NCBI GenBank assembly: GCA_020425485.1
Contig: JAGQRL010000432.1
Coordinates: 1-6,554 of the forward strand
Origin: Rhodospirillaceae bacterium
GTDB lineage: Bacteria > Pseudomonadota > Alphaproteobacteria > DSM-16000 > Inquilinaceae
DNA length: 6,554 nt
Reading direction: 5' to 3'
Part shown: in pieces, positions 1-6,074 of the stretch
How positions within the stretch are numbered: position 1 is the first letter of the stretch
How the letters are laid out: each line of letters starts with the position of its first letter
Notes under the pieces: generated by a model
Told to the model about the DNA's origin: nothing
Seen by the model: the letters and a program-made list of their open reading frames with translations, nothing else
Database searches by the model: none
Made by a program: the position numbers and the translations under genes

Positions 1-753
1 GCCTTCGGCGTGGTCGGCGTCAACGAGGACCGCACCATCTCCGAGTTCCTGGAAAAGCCGGCGGACCCGCCGGGCGTGCCGGGGCGGCCCAACAAGGCCT
101 ATGCCAGCATGGGCATCTACCTGTTCGATGCCGACTATCTGATTTCCGAGCTGCGCCGCGACCAGGAAGTGGGCGGCAGCATGCACGACTTCGGCAAGGA
201 CATCATTCCGCGCATCATTTCCGAGCAGCGGGTGCTGGCCCACGATCTCGGCCGCAGCGCCATCTTCACCGACCCCGACCTGCCGCCCTACTGGCGCGAT
301 GTCGGCACCGTCGATGCCTATTGGGAAGCCAACCTGGATCTCGTCCGGGTGACGCCGGAGCTGAACCTCTACGACGACAACTGGCCCATCTGGACGCTGC
401 AGGAGCAGCGGCCCTCGGCCAAGTTCGTGTTCGACGACGAGGAGCGGCGCGGGGCGGCCATCGACAGCGTGGTGTCCGCCGGCTGCGTGATCTCCGGTTC
501 CGTCGTGCGCCAGTCGCTGCTGTTCAACAATGTCCGGGTGAACAGCTTTAGCGATGTGCAGCAGGCGGTGATCCTGCCGGACTGCGACATCGGCCGGCAC
601 TGCCGCATCAAGAAGGCGGTGATCGGCGTGGGCTGCCAGATCCCCGAAGGCATGGTGATCGGCGAGAACCCGGAAGACGACGCCAAGCGCTTCCACCGCA
701 CCGCCGGCGGCGTCACCCTCGTCACCAAGGATATGCTGGACGCCCTCGGCTGA
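1..753 (+). CDS. glgC: Glucose-1-phosphate adenylyltransferase (ADP-glucose pyrophosphorylase), C-terminal part
   Basis: This enzyme makes ADP-glucose from glucose-1-phosphate and ATP, the committed and allosterically controlled step of bacterial glycogen synthesis, in the cytoplasm. Frame 1 is open from the first base, so the gene starts upstream. The 250 codons here are the last part of a protein normally about 420-430 residues long. The missing N-terminus carries the GxGxRL nucleotide-binding loop. Visible family motifs are FLEKP (codons 16-20), whose Lys matches the glucose-1-phosphate-binding Lys195 of E. coli GlgC, SMGIY (36-40), HDFGKD, YWRDVGT with its Trp at codon 98, and AYWxANLDL. 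After these comes the left-handed beta-helix domain with GCVISGSVV, VRVNSF and IPEGMVIGENPEDDAKRF, ending in VTKDMLDALG. The close match to E. coli GlgC from memory makes the assignment firm. No glgA follows it on this side, so any other glycogen genes would lie upstream or elsewhere. Confidence 0.97.
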   Translation, partial: AFGVVGVNEDRTISEFLEKPADPPGVPGRPNKAYASMGIYLFDADYLISELRRDQEVGGSMHDFGKDIIPRIISEQRVLAHDLGRSAIFTDPDLPPYWRDVGTVDAYWEANLDLVRVTPELNLYDDNWPIWTLQEQRPSAKFVFDDEERRGAAIDSVVSAGCVISGSVVRQSLLFNNVRVNSFSDVQQAVILPDCDIGRHCRIKKAVIGVGCQIPEGMVIGENPEDDAKRFHRTAGGVTLVTKDMLDALG

Positions 754-779
754 GGCGGCACAGTCTGGGGCCTGCGCCC

Positions 780-828
780 GGAGCACGGGTCCGATCAGAC
801 GTGAACGCGTCTGGCCGGATCATGCTCC
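780..828. repeat. Imperfect palindrome of an alphaproteobacterial intergenic type
   Basis: The gap between glgC and the next gene holds an inverted repeat with ends GGAGCA (780-785) and TGCTCC (823-828). Inner stems are TCCG (790-793) with CGGA (816-819), and CAGACG (796-801) with CGTCTG (808-813). They close on a 6-base loop, with a few mismatches and one bulge. There is no T-run after it, so it is not a typical intrinsic terminator, though as RNA it could stop or protect the glgC transcript. From memory it resembles the dispersed GAGCATGATCCGATCAGA-type palindromes common between alphaproteobacterial genes. That likeness needs a genome search to confirm. Confidence 0.6.
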
Positions 829-920
829 AGGCGAGACTGCCACGGCGCCGCCACCGGGCTGCCACGGATCCCATGTTAGGCTGGCCGCCTGTTGCTGCCT
901 GACCAGGGAACCCAGACGCC

Positions 921-2057
921 ATGCCGATCCTTCGGCTTGCCCGCACCGCGGCGCTCAGCACCGCCCTTTCGGCATTTGCCGCCCTGCCGGGCCACGCCGG
1001 GGGGCTTGCCGACATGCTCGCCATCCTGCCGGCCACGGTGCCCGTGACCGACGGCGCCATGGTCGACTATCTCGACCTCACGGCCTTCGACTTCACCGAC
1101 GCCGCAGACCTGCGCCGGGCGTCGGCTGGCCAGTCTCCCCTGATCGAGGCGCTGCGCTACGCCGGCTTCGACATTGCCGCTGTGGAAGCCGCCGCGGGGC
1201 TGCCGTGGTCGGCCTTCACCGCCATCGTCACCTACGGCGAACCACCGGGCAGGGGCTTCCTCTACGGCGTGGAGCCGGAGGCGCTGGCGGCTTCCGAGGT
1301 TGCCGAACGGCTGACCGACTCCGGCTTCCAGCTTGAGCAGAGGGCGGCCGGGCCGGTCTACTGGTTGCTTGAGGACGGCCGCATGGATTTCGCCGCCCAC
1401 GACCCGGAGAACCCCTTCATCGGCGGGCTGCCCATCTCCTCACGCGTGCTGCTGCTGGACGACGCCATCGCCAATGTGCGCTTCTGGGCGATGGTGGACA
1501 CGCTGGATGCGGTGGCGACGGGTGCGCTTCCCAACTTCGCCGCCCGCGCGGACGTGGCGGCCCTGGCGGAAGCGCTGGAAGCCCAGGGGCAGGTGACCCA
1601 GGCACTGATCACTGCCACCCAGGAAGATCCGCCCAACCCATTGTCCAGCATCGTCGGTGCTGCCGACCCCTTGGCCGCCGCCCGTCAGGCGCAAGGCATG
1701 CTGGCCGCCCTGGTGACGCCCCCGCCCTACAGCCTGATGGCCATCGCCGAGGTGGCGGCGGAGCCGCGGCCGCTGGCGGTGATCGCGCTCACCTACCGCA
1801 ATGCCGACCAGGCGGATGAAGCGGCCGCCGTGCTGGACGAGATGTTCGCCACCCACACCCGCCTCAGCGACGGCGCACCGATGTCCCAGCCGATGACCGA
1901 AGGCTGGTCGGTGGGCGTGGTGGAGGCGGGCGGCCTGCATGTGGCCATGCTGACGGCGCCGTCGCCGCTGGTGGAGGACCGGGCCTATCCCCTCTTTGGG
2001 TATTTGCGGCAGCTCCTGATCGTCAACGACCTGCCGGTGATCTGGACCCATCCCTAG
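921..2057 (+). CDS. Exported protein of unknown function, paralogue A
   Basis: I do not recognise this 378-residue protein. Residues 1-26 are a clear Sec signal peptide: basic residues at R5 and R8, an Ala/Leu-rich core, and a GHA|GG cleavage site. A periplasmic or secreted location is therefore likely. There is no lipobox and no later membrane segment. The mature part has no cysteine and no enzyme motif I know. It aligns with the downstream protein over its whole length. Shared landmarks are GLPWSA (93-98), GPVYW (144-148), a 55-residue block from R175 to L229, APSPL (346-350) and the LPVIW end. The segment around 284-312 (PLAVIALTYRNADQADEAAAVLDEMF) looks like a beta-strand followed by an amphipathic helix. 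The ATG at 921 is chosen because it starts the signal peptide and has an AGGGA ribosome site at 905-909. The next gene begins 48 bases after the stop, suggesting an operon. Confidence 0.88.
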   Translation: MPILRLARTAALSTALSAFAALPGHAGGLADMLAILPATVPVTDGAMVDYLDLTAFDFTDAADLRRASAGQSPLIEALRYAGFDIAAVEAAAGLPWSAFTAIVTYGEPPGRGFLYGVEPEALAASEVAERLTDSGFQLEQRAAGPVYWLLEDGRMDFAAHDPENPFIGGLPISSRVLLLDDAIANVRFWAMVDTLDAVATGALPNFAARADVAALAEALEAQGQVTQALITATQEDPPNPLSSIVGAADPLAAARQAQGMLAALVTPPPYSLMAIAEVAAEPRPLAVIALTYRNADQADEAAAVLDEMFATHTRLSDGAPMSQPMTEGWSVGVVEAGGLHVAMLTAPSPLVEDRAYPLFGYLRQLLIVNDLPVIWTHP

Positions 2058-2105
2058 CGGGGCCTTGTTGGAGTCCGCCGGGGCTTGGCGGCGGGAGGGG
2101 GAGCG

Positions 2106-3320
2106 ATGGCGGAGATCGAGCATCACGGGGCGGGGCGTCGCGGCCTGCGGACCCTGGCGGGCCTGGCGCTGGCCGGCGTGCTGGCGGCAGCCGCACCGGC
2201 CCATGCCGACACCGACACCGACACCGATACCGATACCGGCCGGCTGGCGGACCTGCTGGCTAGCGTGCCAGCCGATATCGACCTGTGGGAGGGCGGCGAG
2301 GTCACCTATTGCGACCTGTCCATCTTCGTGCCGACCACACCGCATCAGTTGGGCCGCCTGGCCACCCTGCCCCAGAATGTCTACGCCGCCGGCGTCGCCA
2401 CCGAATTCGCCGACGACCGGCTGAGGGAGGTGGCGGGCCTGCCGTGGTCGGCGCTCACCGGGCTGCTGAGCTTCGGCCGCGTGCCGGAAGAAGGCCGCGT
2501 CTTCATCCTCGATGCCGCGGCAATGGCCGGGGCCGATCCCGGTGGGGCCTTGGATGCCGCCGGCTTTGCGCGGGCGGACCCGGATACCGGGCCGGTCTAC
2601 TGGGTGCTGGCCGACGGCGAAGCGGCCTTCGAGCTGAACACGGTGTTCCGGCCCAACCCGCTGCTGCCGGACATCCCGGTGGCCATCCGCGTCGCCCCGC
2701 TGGAGGACCGCATCGCCACGGCCCGCACCTGGCCGGTGATGGAAGCCATGCTGGACGTGCACTCCGGGACCGCACCGGCGCTGGGCGATCATCCTGCCGT
2801 GGTCGCCGCCCTGGCGGCCCTGGAGGGGCAGGGGGAGGTGGTGCAGGCGCTGTTCGCCACCGCCTCCTATACGCCCGAGGAGATGGCCGATCTGCTGCTT
2901 GAGAGCGACACCGCGTCAGCGGCCCGCCCCGCCATGGTCGCCGAATTCGCTGGCGACGGCGAACTGCGCCGGCCCTACGAGCTGATGCTGCTGGCCGACC
3001 TCACCCTAGAACCGCTCGGCGATGCCGGGGCGCTGGTGCTGGTGTATGGCGATGGCGCGGATGCCCAGCGGGCAGCGGCCGATCTCGATCGCCTGTGGGC
3101 CGATGGCGTGATCCCGGGCACCGATCACGCCCTGGCCGGACCGGCGTACAACGGGCGGGACATCGCGGTGCTTCAGGAGGGCGACCGCCACGTGGTGCGC
3201 ATGGTGCTGCCGTCGCCCCTACTCACCGGGCTGGAATGGCCGATGTTCCGCCACCTGATGACACTCTATATGCGCGCCCAACTGCCGATCATGGTGGCAG
3301 CGCCGCGGAGCGAGCCGTAG
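2106..3320 (+). CDS. Exported protein of unknown function, paralogue B
   Basis: I do not recognise this 404-residue protein beyond its kinship with the gene before it. Residues 1-34 form a signal peptide: basic R11, R12 and R15, a Leu/Ala core, and PAHA|D. The mature protein begins with five Asp-Thr pairs (35-44) that the paralogue lacks. The shared fold then follows: GRLADLLASVPADIDLW, TYCDL (68-71), GLPWSA (111-116), GPVYW (162-166), R195-L249, LPSPLL (368-373), then a C-terminal MFRHLM...LPIMV region. C69 is its only cysteine in the mature part. The ATG at 2106 is preferred over an in-frame TTG at 2085, because a strong GGAGG site (2094-2098) sits 7 bases before the ATG and the TTG has none. 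The gene ends in front of a hairpin and converges on ahpD. Export and paralogy are seen directly, but the function is unknown. Confidence 0.88.
   Translation: MAEIEHHGAGRRGLRTLAGLALAGVLAAAAPAHADTDTDTDTDTGRLADLLASVPADIDLWEGGEVTYCDLSIFVPTTPHQLGRLATLPQNVYAAGVATEFADDRLREVAGLPWSALTGLLSFGRVPEEGRVFILDAAAMAGADPGGALDAAGFARADPDTGPVYWVLADGEAAFELNTVFRPNPLLPDIPVAIRVAPLEDRIATARTWPVMEAMLDVHSGTAPALGDHPAVVAALAALEGQGEVVQALFATASYTPEEMADLLLESDTASAARPAMVAEFAGDGELRRPYELMLLADLTLEPLGDAGALVLVYGDGADAQRAAADLDRLWADGVIPGTDHALAGPAYNGRDIAVLQEGDRHVVRMVLPSPLLTGLEWPMFRHLMTLYMRAQLPIMVAAPRSEP
2208..2237 (+). repeat. Five tandem 6-base units coding (Asp-Thr)5
   Basis: Three GACACC units are followed by two GATACC units, all in frame, directly after the predicted signal peptidase site of paralogue B. 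The array encodes a short, acidic and probably unstructured linker at the mature N-terminus. Its near-identical units make it prone to length change by slippage in whole-codon steps, so the frame would be kept. Confidence 0.85.
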
Positions 3321-3333
3321 GCCAGCACGGGAA

Positions 3334-3353
3334 CGGCCCGCCGAAGCGGGCCG
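3334..3353. terminator. GC-rich hairpin between convergent genes, possible bidirectional terminator
   Basis: CGGCCCGC (3334-3341) and GCGGGCCG (3346-3353) form a perfect 8-base-pair stem with a CGAA tetraloop, 13 bases after the stop of paralogue B. It lies between that gene and the end of ahpD on the other strand, so it could end transcription from either side. No T-run follows in either direction, so termination is inferred from position and stem strength only. Confidence 0.6.
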
Positions 3354-3354
3354 C

Positions 3355-3385
3355 CGATCCCTGCTCGATCCCTGCTCGATCCCTG
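3355..3385. repeat. 11-base tandem repeat, about 2.8 copies
   Basis: The unit CGATCCCTGCT occurs at 3355-3365 and 3366-3376, and its first nine bases recur at 3377-3385. The repeat is non-coding, lies just after the hairpin in the convergent gap, and probably arose by local duplication. No function is evident. Confidence 0.85.
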
Positions 3386-3425
3386 TGCCCGACCGTGGAG
3401 TGCGGCGTGGGGCCCAGGCGTGGCC

Positions 3426-3983
3426 CTAGGCGGCCGCGGCGGCTGCCGGCGTGTCCGCCAGGGCGGCTTCGCCGTCCAGCACCGCCCCCACCGCGTGCAC
3501 CACGGCGGCGATGCGGATGGCCGTCTGCACCTGCTCCGCCGTCAGTCCGGCCGCACGCACCTTGCGCTCATGGGCATCCAGGCACATGCCGCAGGCGTTG
3601 ACCGCCGACACCGCCAGCGACCACAGCTCGAAATCCGTCTTATCGATGCCGTGGCTGGCGAGGATGTTCATGCGCAGCTTCGACTGGAACTGCTTGTACT
3701 CGGTGTTCGCCAGCATGTGGGTGGTGCGGTAGTAGACGTTGTTCATGGCCATGATGGCGGCCGCCCCCTTTGCCGCGGTCAGCTGCTCGGGGCTGAGATC
3801 GCCGGCAAAGGCATCGACCAGCTCGCGGGTCGCCACGGCATTGCCGACGGCCAGTGCGGTGGCAATGAAGCAGCCGGCGCGCTGCGGGGCACCCAGGCTC
3901 GGGTCCGTGGCCAGGCTCGACAGGTTGAGGCGGATATCCTTGGCGTAGTCGGGCAGGGCCTGCTTCAGGGCATCGATGGACAT
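3426..3983 (-). CDS. ahpD: Alkyl hydroperoxide reductase-associated protein AhpD (carboxymuconolactone decarboxylase-like family)
   Basis: AhpD is a cytoplasmic disulfide oxidoreductase that re-reduces oxidised AhpC and has weak peroxidase activity itself. In Mycobacterium it takes electrons from dihydrolipoamide through lipoylated SucB and Lpd. The 185-residue product is close to the 177 residues of the mycobacterial protein. It contains the active-site stretch NACGMCLDAHE, with C131 and C134 as the redox pair and H138. E119 (in FELWS) matches the catalytic Glu118 of M. tuberculosis. The His that sits between the cysteines there is Met133 here. The ATG at 3983 is chosen over a GTG at 3998, because the GTG lies within the GGAG ribosome site (3993-3996 on the plus strand), 9 bases from the ATG. 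The protein ends in a run of alanines. It lies 106 bases after ahpC on the same strand, so the two are probably co-transcribed. Confidence 0.95.
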   Translation of the reverse strand: MSIDALKQALPDYAKDIRLNLSSLATDPSLGAPQRAGCFIATALAVGNAVATRELVDAFAGDLSPEQLTAAKGAAAIMAMNNVYYRTTHMLANTEYKQFQSKLRMNILASHGIDKTDFELWSLAVSAVNACGMCLDAHERKVRAAGLTAEQVQTAIRIAAVVHAVGAVLDGEAALADTPAAAAAA

Positions 3984-4013
3984 GGCACGGCACTCCACTT
4001 CCGGGGGACAGGG

Positions 4014-4050
4014 GGGTGCCGGGAAGGCCTATGCGGCCCGGCCGGCACCC
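4014..4050 (-). promoter_or_regulatory. Stem-loop between ahpC and ahpD
   Basis: GGGTGCCGG (4014-4022) and CCGGCACCC (4042-4050) pair perfectly over 9 bases. Inside them two GGCC blocks (4026-4029 and 4035-4038) add a 4-pair upper stem across a small internal loop. The transcript from ahpC to ahpD would fold this strongly. It has no T-run, so partial termination, RNA processing or 3'-end protection of ahpC mRNA are all possible. Any of these would make less ahpD than ahpC. The structure is seen directly, the role is inferred. Confidence 0.55.
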
Positions 4051-4089
4051 AAGTTGAGAGGGACAAGAACAGGGTGAAGGCCCGGAGGG

Positions 4090-4629
4090 TCAAGCGGCTT
4101 CCAGAACGGCGTCGCCCTTCTGCCAGTTGCACGGGCACAGCTCGTCGGTCTGCAGCGCATCGAGCGTGCGCATCACTTCCTGCGGGTTGCGGCCGACATT
4201 GAGGTCGTTCACCGAAACGAAGCGGATGACGCCTTCGGGATCGACGATGAAGGTGGCCCTGAGCGCCACGCCGGCCGCATCGTCAAGGATGCCGCAGGCG
4301 GTGGACAGCTCGCGCTTGATGTCGCTGAGCATGGCGAAGGGCAGGTCCTTCAGGTCGGCATGGTTGTTGCGCCAGGCCAGGTGCACATACTCGCTGTCGG
4401 TGCTGACGCCGTAGACGACAGCATCGCGGTCGACGAAATCGTCGTTCAGCGCGCCGAAGGCGGCGATCTCCGTCGGACAGACGAAGGTGAAATCCTTCGG
4501 CCAGAAGAAGACGACCTTCCACTTGCCCGGCTCCGACTGGTCGGTGACCTGGGTGAAGGCGGTCCTGGGATCGGTGGAGACGACAGCGGTCAGATCGAAC
4601 GCGGGGAACTTTTGACCCACTGTGAGCAT
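4090..4629 (-). CDS. ahpC: Alkyl hydroperoxide reductase subunit C, three-cysteine peroxiredoxin
   Basis: This cytoplasmic peroxiredoxin reduces hydrogen peroxide, organic hydroperoxides and peroxynitrite. The 179-residue protein carries the active-site stretch FFWPKDFTFVCPTE, with P44, T48 and the peroxidatic C51, and R124 as the likely conserved catalytic arginine. The C-terminal DELCPCNW holds C165 and C167. Two closely spaced C-terminal cysteines, with FVCPTEIAAF and LPFAMLSDIKREL, mark the mycobacterial AhpC type that works with AhpD rather than AhpF. This agrees with ahpD being the next gene. A further cysteine, C112, lies outside the known catalytic set. Two in-frame ATGs compete. The one at 4629 is preferred because AGGA (4638-4641 on the plus strand) is 8 bases before it, but only 2 before the ATG at 4635. 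The latter would add Met-Ala and cannot be excluded. Confidence 0.96.
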   Translation of the reverse strand: MLTVGQKFPAFDLTAVVSTDPRTAFTQVTDQSEPGKWKVVFFWPKDFTFVCPTEIAAFGALNDDFVDRDAVVYGVSTDSEYVHLAWRNNHADLKDLPFAMLSDIKRELSTACGILDDAAGVALRATFIVDPEGVIRFVSVNDLNVGRNPQEVMRTLDALQTDELCPCNWQKGDAVLEAA

Positions 4630-4635
4630 GGCCAT

Positions 4636-5009
4636 GATCCTATGTGTGGTTTGCGGAGTTTAGTCGATTGACGCAGTGCAAAATGACCCTTCGCCGGCAA
4701 TGGTTCAAACGCAAATTTTCGCAAGCTCTGATCGATTAAGCCGATGGCGGGTTTGCGACAATTCCGGCAGGGCGGAGACTGCGAATGGGCCTGCGCGGCC
4801 AAGGGGGAAGGTCTCAGACAGTTTAGTATTGCTGCGGTGCAGACAGGATTTCCCAAGCCGGGAAGCAGGGATGCACGCGCCGGGCGGCAGACCGGCGGCC
4901 ATGGCCAACCGGAATGGCCGGTGCGGGTGCCGGCCGCAGGCGTTTCCACCAAAGGTGGGGCGCGCTACAGTCCCGCCCGTCTGCTGAGCCAAACCAACGG
5001 GGTGCCGCC
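4636..5009. promoter_or_regulatory. Divergent control region between ahpC and the MDR oxidoreductase gene
   Basis: No convincing gene lies in this 374-base gap. The part next to ahpC (about 4640-4765) is visibly richer in A+T than its surroundings, as expected of a promoter. It contains the hexamer TTTGCG at 4650-4655 and 4752-4757, and its complement CGCAAA at 4710-4715 followed by CGCAA at 4720-4724. A dyad ATCG-N7-CGAT sits at 4731-4745. Its spacing is that of an OxyR half-site pair (ATAG-N7-CTAT) but its bases are not the consensus. For ahpC, TTGAAC (minus strand, plus coordinates 4702-4707) and CATTTT 17 bases on form a weak -35/-10 candidate. A peroxide-responsive regulator is plausible but not shown. 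Confidence 0.45.
4943..4971 (+). promoter_or_regulatory. Candidate sigma-70 promoter for the MDR oxidoreductase gene
   Basis: TTTCCA (4943-4948) and TACAGT (4966-4971) are separated by 17 bases, and each matches four of six consensus positions. Transcription would start near 4978, giving a leader of about 30 bases before the ATG at 5010. A small hairpin, CCACC-AAA-GGTGG (4946-4958), overlaps the -35 box and spacer. The prediction rests on sequence likeness alone. Confidence 0.4.
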
Positions 5010-6020
5010 ATGAGGGTCTTTCAGGTCGAAGACGACTGGTCGCGGGACAATGTGCGGTTGGGCACCCGGCCCGATCCCCATCCCGGCCCCGGCCAGGTGC
5101 GCCTGAAGATGCGCGCCGGCGCGCTCAACTACCGCGACAACGTGGTGCCGGTGCGCGGCTACGGCTCGCGCATGAAGGCCCTGCCGCTGATCCTGCTGGG
5201 CGACGGCGTCGGCGTGGTCGACGAGCTGGGCGAGGGCGTCGCCGGCATCGCCCTGGGCGACCGCCTCTGCCCCATGCTGTTCCAGAGCTGGCAATCCGGC
5301 GAGCCCACCGAAGAGCGGCTGTCGCAAAGCCTGGGCGTGGAGCTGGACGGCACCATGGCCGACTACATGGTGCTGAACACAGCCGGCGTCGCCGCCGTGC
5401 CCGCCCATCTCAGCGACGAGGAAGCCGCCACCCTGCCCACCGCCGGCGTCACCGCCTGGCGGGCGCTGGTGACGGAAGGCCGGGTGAAGCCGGGCGACAC
5501 GGTGCTGGTGCAGGGCACCGGCGGGGTTTCCCTGTTCGCGCTGCAATTCGCCAAGCTGCTGGGGGCCTATGTGATCGTCACCTCCTCCAGCGATGCCAAG
5601 CTGGAGCGCGCCCAGGCGTTGGGTGCCGATGCGGTGATCAACTACCGGGAAACGCCGGGCTGGGGAAAGCGCACGCGGGAGATCGTGCCCGGCGGCGTGG
5701 ACCACATCGTGGAGGTGGGCGGCCAGGGCACACTGCCGGAATCGCTGAGGGCGATCCGCCCCGGCGGCACCATCAGCATGATCGGCGTGCTGGCCGGCGG
5801 CACCATGGATGCGCGGCTGGGCCTGGTGGTTACCCGCCATGTGCGCATGCAGGGGGTGACGGTGGGCAGCCGCGAGGATTTTGTTGCCATGGCCCGCGCC
5901 ATGGATCTCGCCAAGCTGCACCCGGTGGTGGACCGCACCTTCGCCTTCGAGGAACTGCCCCAGGCGCTGGACCACCTGGCGAGCGGCCAGCATTTCGGCA
6001 AGATCTGCATCCGCTACTAG
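5010..6020 (+). CDS. Zinc-independent MDR-family NAD(P)-dependent oxidoreductase (quinone reductase / alcohol dehydrogenase-like)
   Basis: This 336-residue cytoplasmic enzyme belongs to the medium-chain dehydrogenase/reductase superfamily and should use NAD(P)H to reduce or oxidise a small carbonyl, alcohol or quinone substrate. The N-terminal GroES-like domain contains GxVRLKMRAGALNYRD (to residue 43) and LPLILLGDGVGVV (58-70). The usual zinc-site GHE is GDG here, and the first-ligand cysteine is replaced (ALNYRD), so no catalytic zinc is expected. TLPTAGVTAWRAL (141-153) is the domain junction. The Rossmann fold carries VLVQGTGGVSLFALQFAK, with the glycine motif at 169-174, and GADAVINYRETPGW follows. 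The C-terminus HFGKICIRY is typical of this zinc-less group. The ATG at 5010 begins the conserved part. The same frame stays open upstream to 4914, but that extension is unlike the family. Its ribosome site is weak (ACGGGG). The TrmO-like gene follows after 54 bases. The substrate cannot be told from sequence. Confidence 0.93.
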   Translation: MRVFQVEDDWSRDNVRLGTRPDPHPGPGQVRLKMRAGALNYRDNVVPVRGYGSRMKALPLILLGDGVGVVDELGEGVAGIALGDRLCPMLFQSWQSGEPTEERLSQSLGVELDGTMADYMVLNTAGVAAVPAHLSDEEAATLPTAGVTAWRALVTEGRVKPGDTVLVQGTGGVSLFALQFAKLLGAYVIVTSSSDAKLERAQALGADAVINYRETPGWGKRTREIVPGGVDHIVEVGGQGTLPESLRAIRPGGTISMIGVLAGGTMDARLGLVVTRHVRMQGVTVGSREDFVAMARAMDLAKLHPVVDRTFAFEELPQALDHLASGQHFGKICIRY

Positions 6021-6074
6021 GGCGGGCGGCGGATCGGCCAGTGGGGCCTGAAGCGCGCCGGGCAGGAGAACACC

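Noticed and set aside
2075..2091. A CCGCC/GGCGG hairpin between the two paralogues
   Set aside because: Five pairs only, and easily found by chance at this GC content. It is not a credible terminator.
2085..2105. A TTG start for paralogue B, 7 codons upstream
   Set aside because: It has no ribosome site and would consist largely of the GGGAGG region that serves as the ribosome site for the ATG at 2106.
1440..2792. A 450-codon open frame on the minus strand
   Set aside because: It runs opposite both exported paralogues, which have signal peptides, good ribosome sites and mutual homology. The minus frame is rich in His, Gln, Arg and Gly in the way GC-rich antisense frames are.
3410..3426. A short GGGCC/GGCCC inverted repeat at the ahpD stop
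   Set aside because: The stem is only five pairs, overlaps the stop codon and has no T-run, so it is expected by chance in sequence this rich in G and C.
3420..4202. A 260-codon plus-strand open frame across ahpD
   Set aside because: It overlaps ahpD and the end of ahpC in antisense. Those have exact active-site motifs, and this frame has none.
4914..5009. A 32-residue N-terminal extension of the MDR oxidoreductase
   Set aside because: The sequence is Gly/Arg-rich, unlike the family N-terminus, which begins at MRVFQVEDDW. The extension also covers the candidate promoter.
4744..5013. A possible 89-residue leader ORF whose TGA overlaps the ATG of the MDR gene (ATGA)
   Set aside because: The overlap looks like translational coupling. 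However, the candidate promoter at 4943-4971 lies inside it, its composition is not protein-like and I see no ribosome site.
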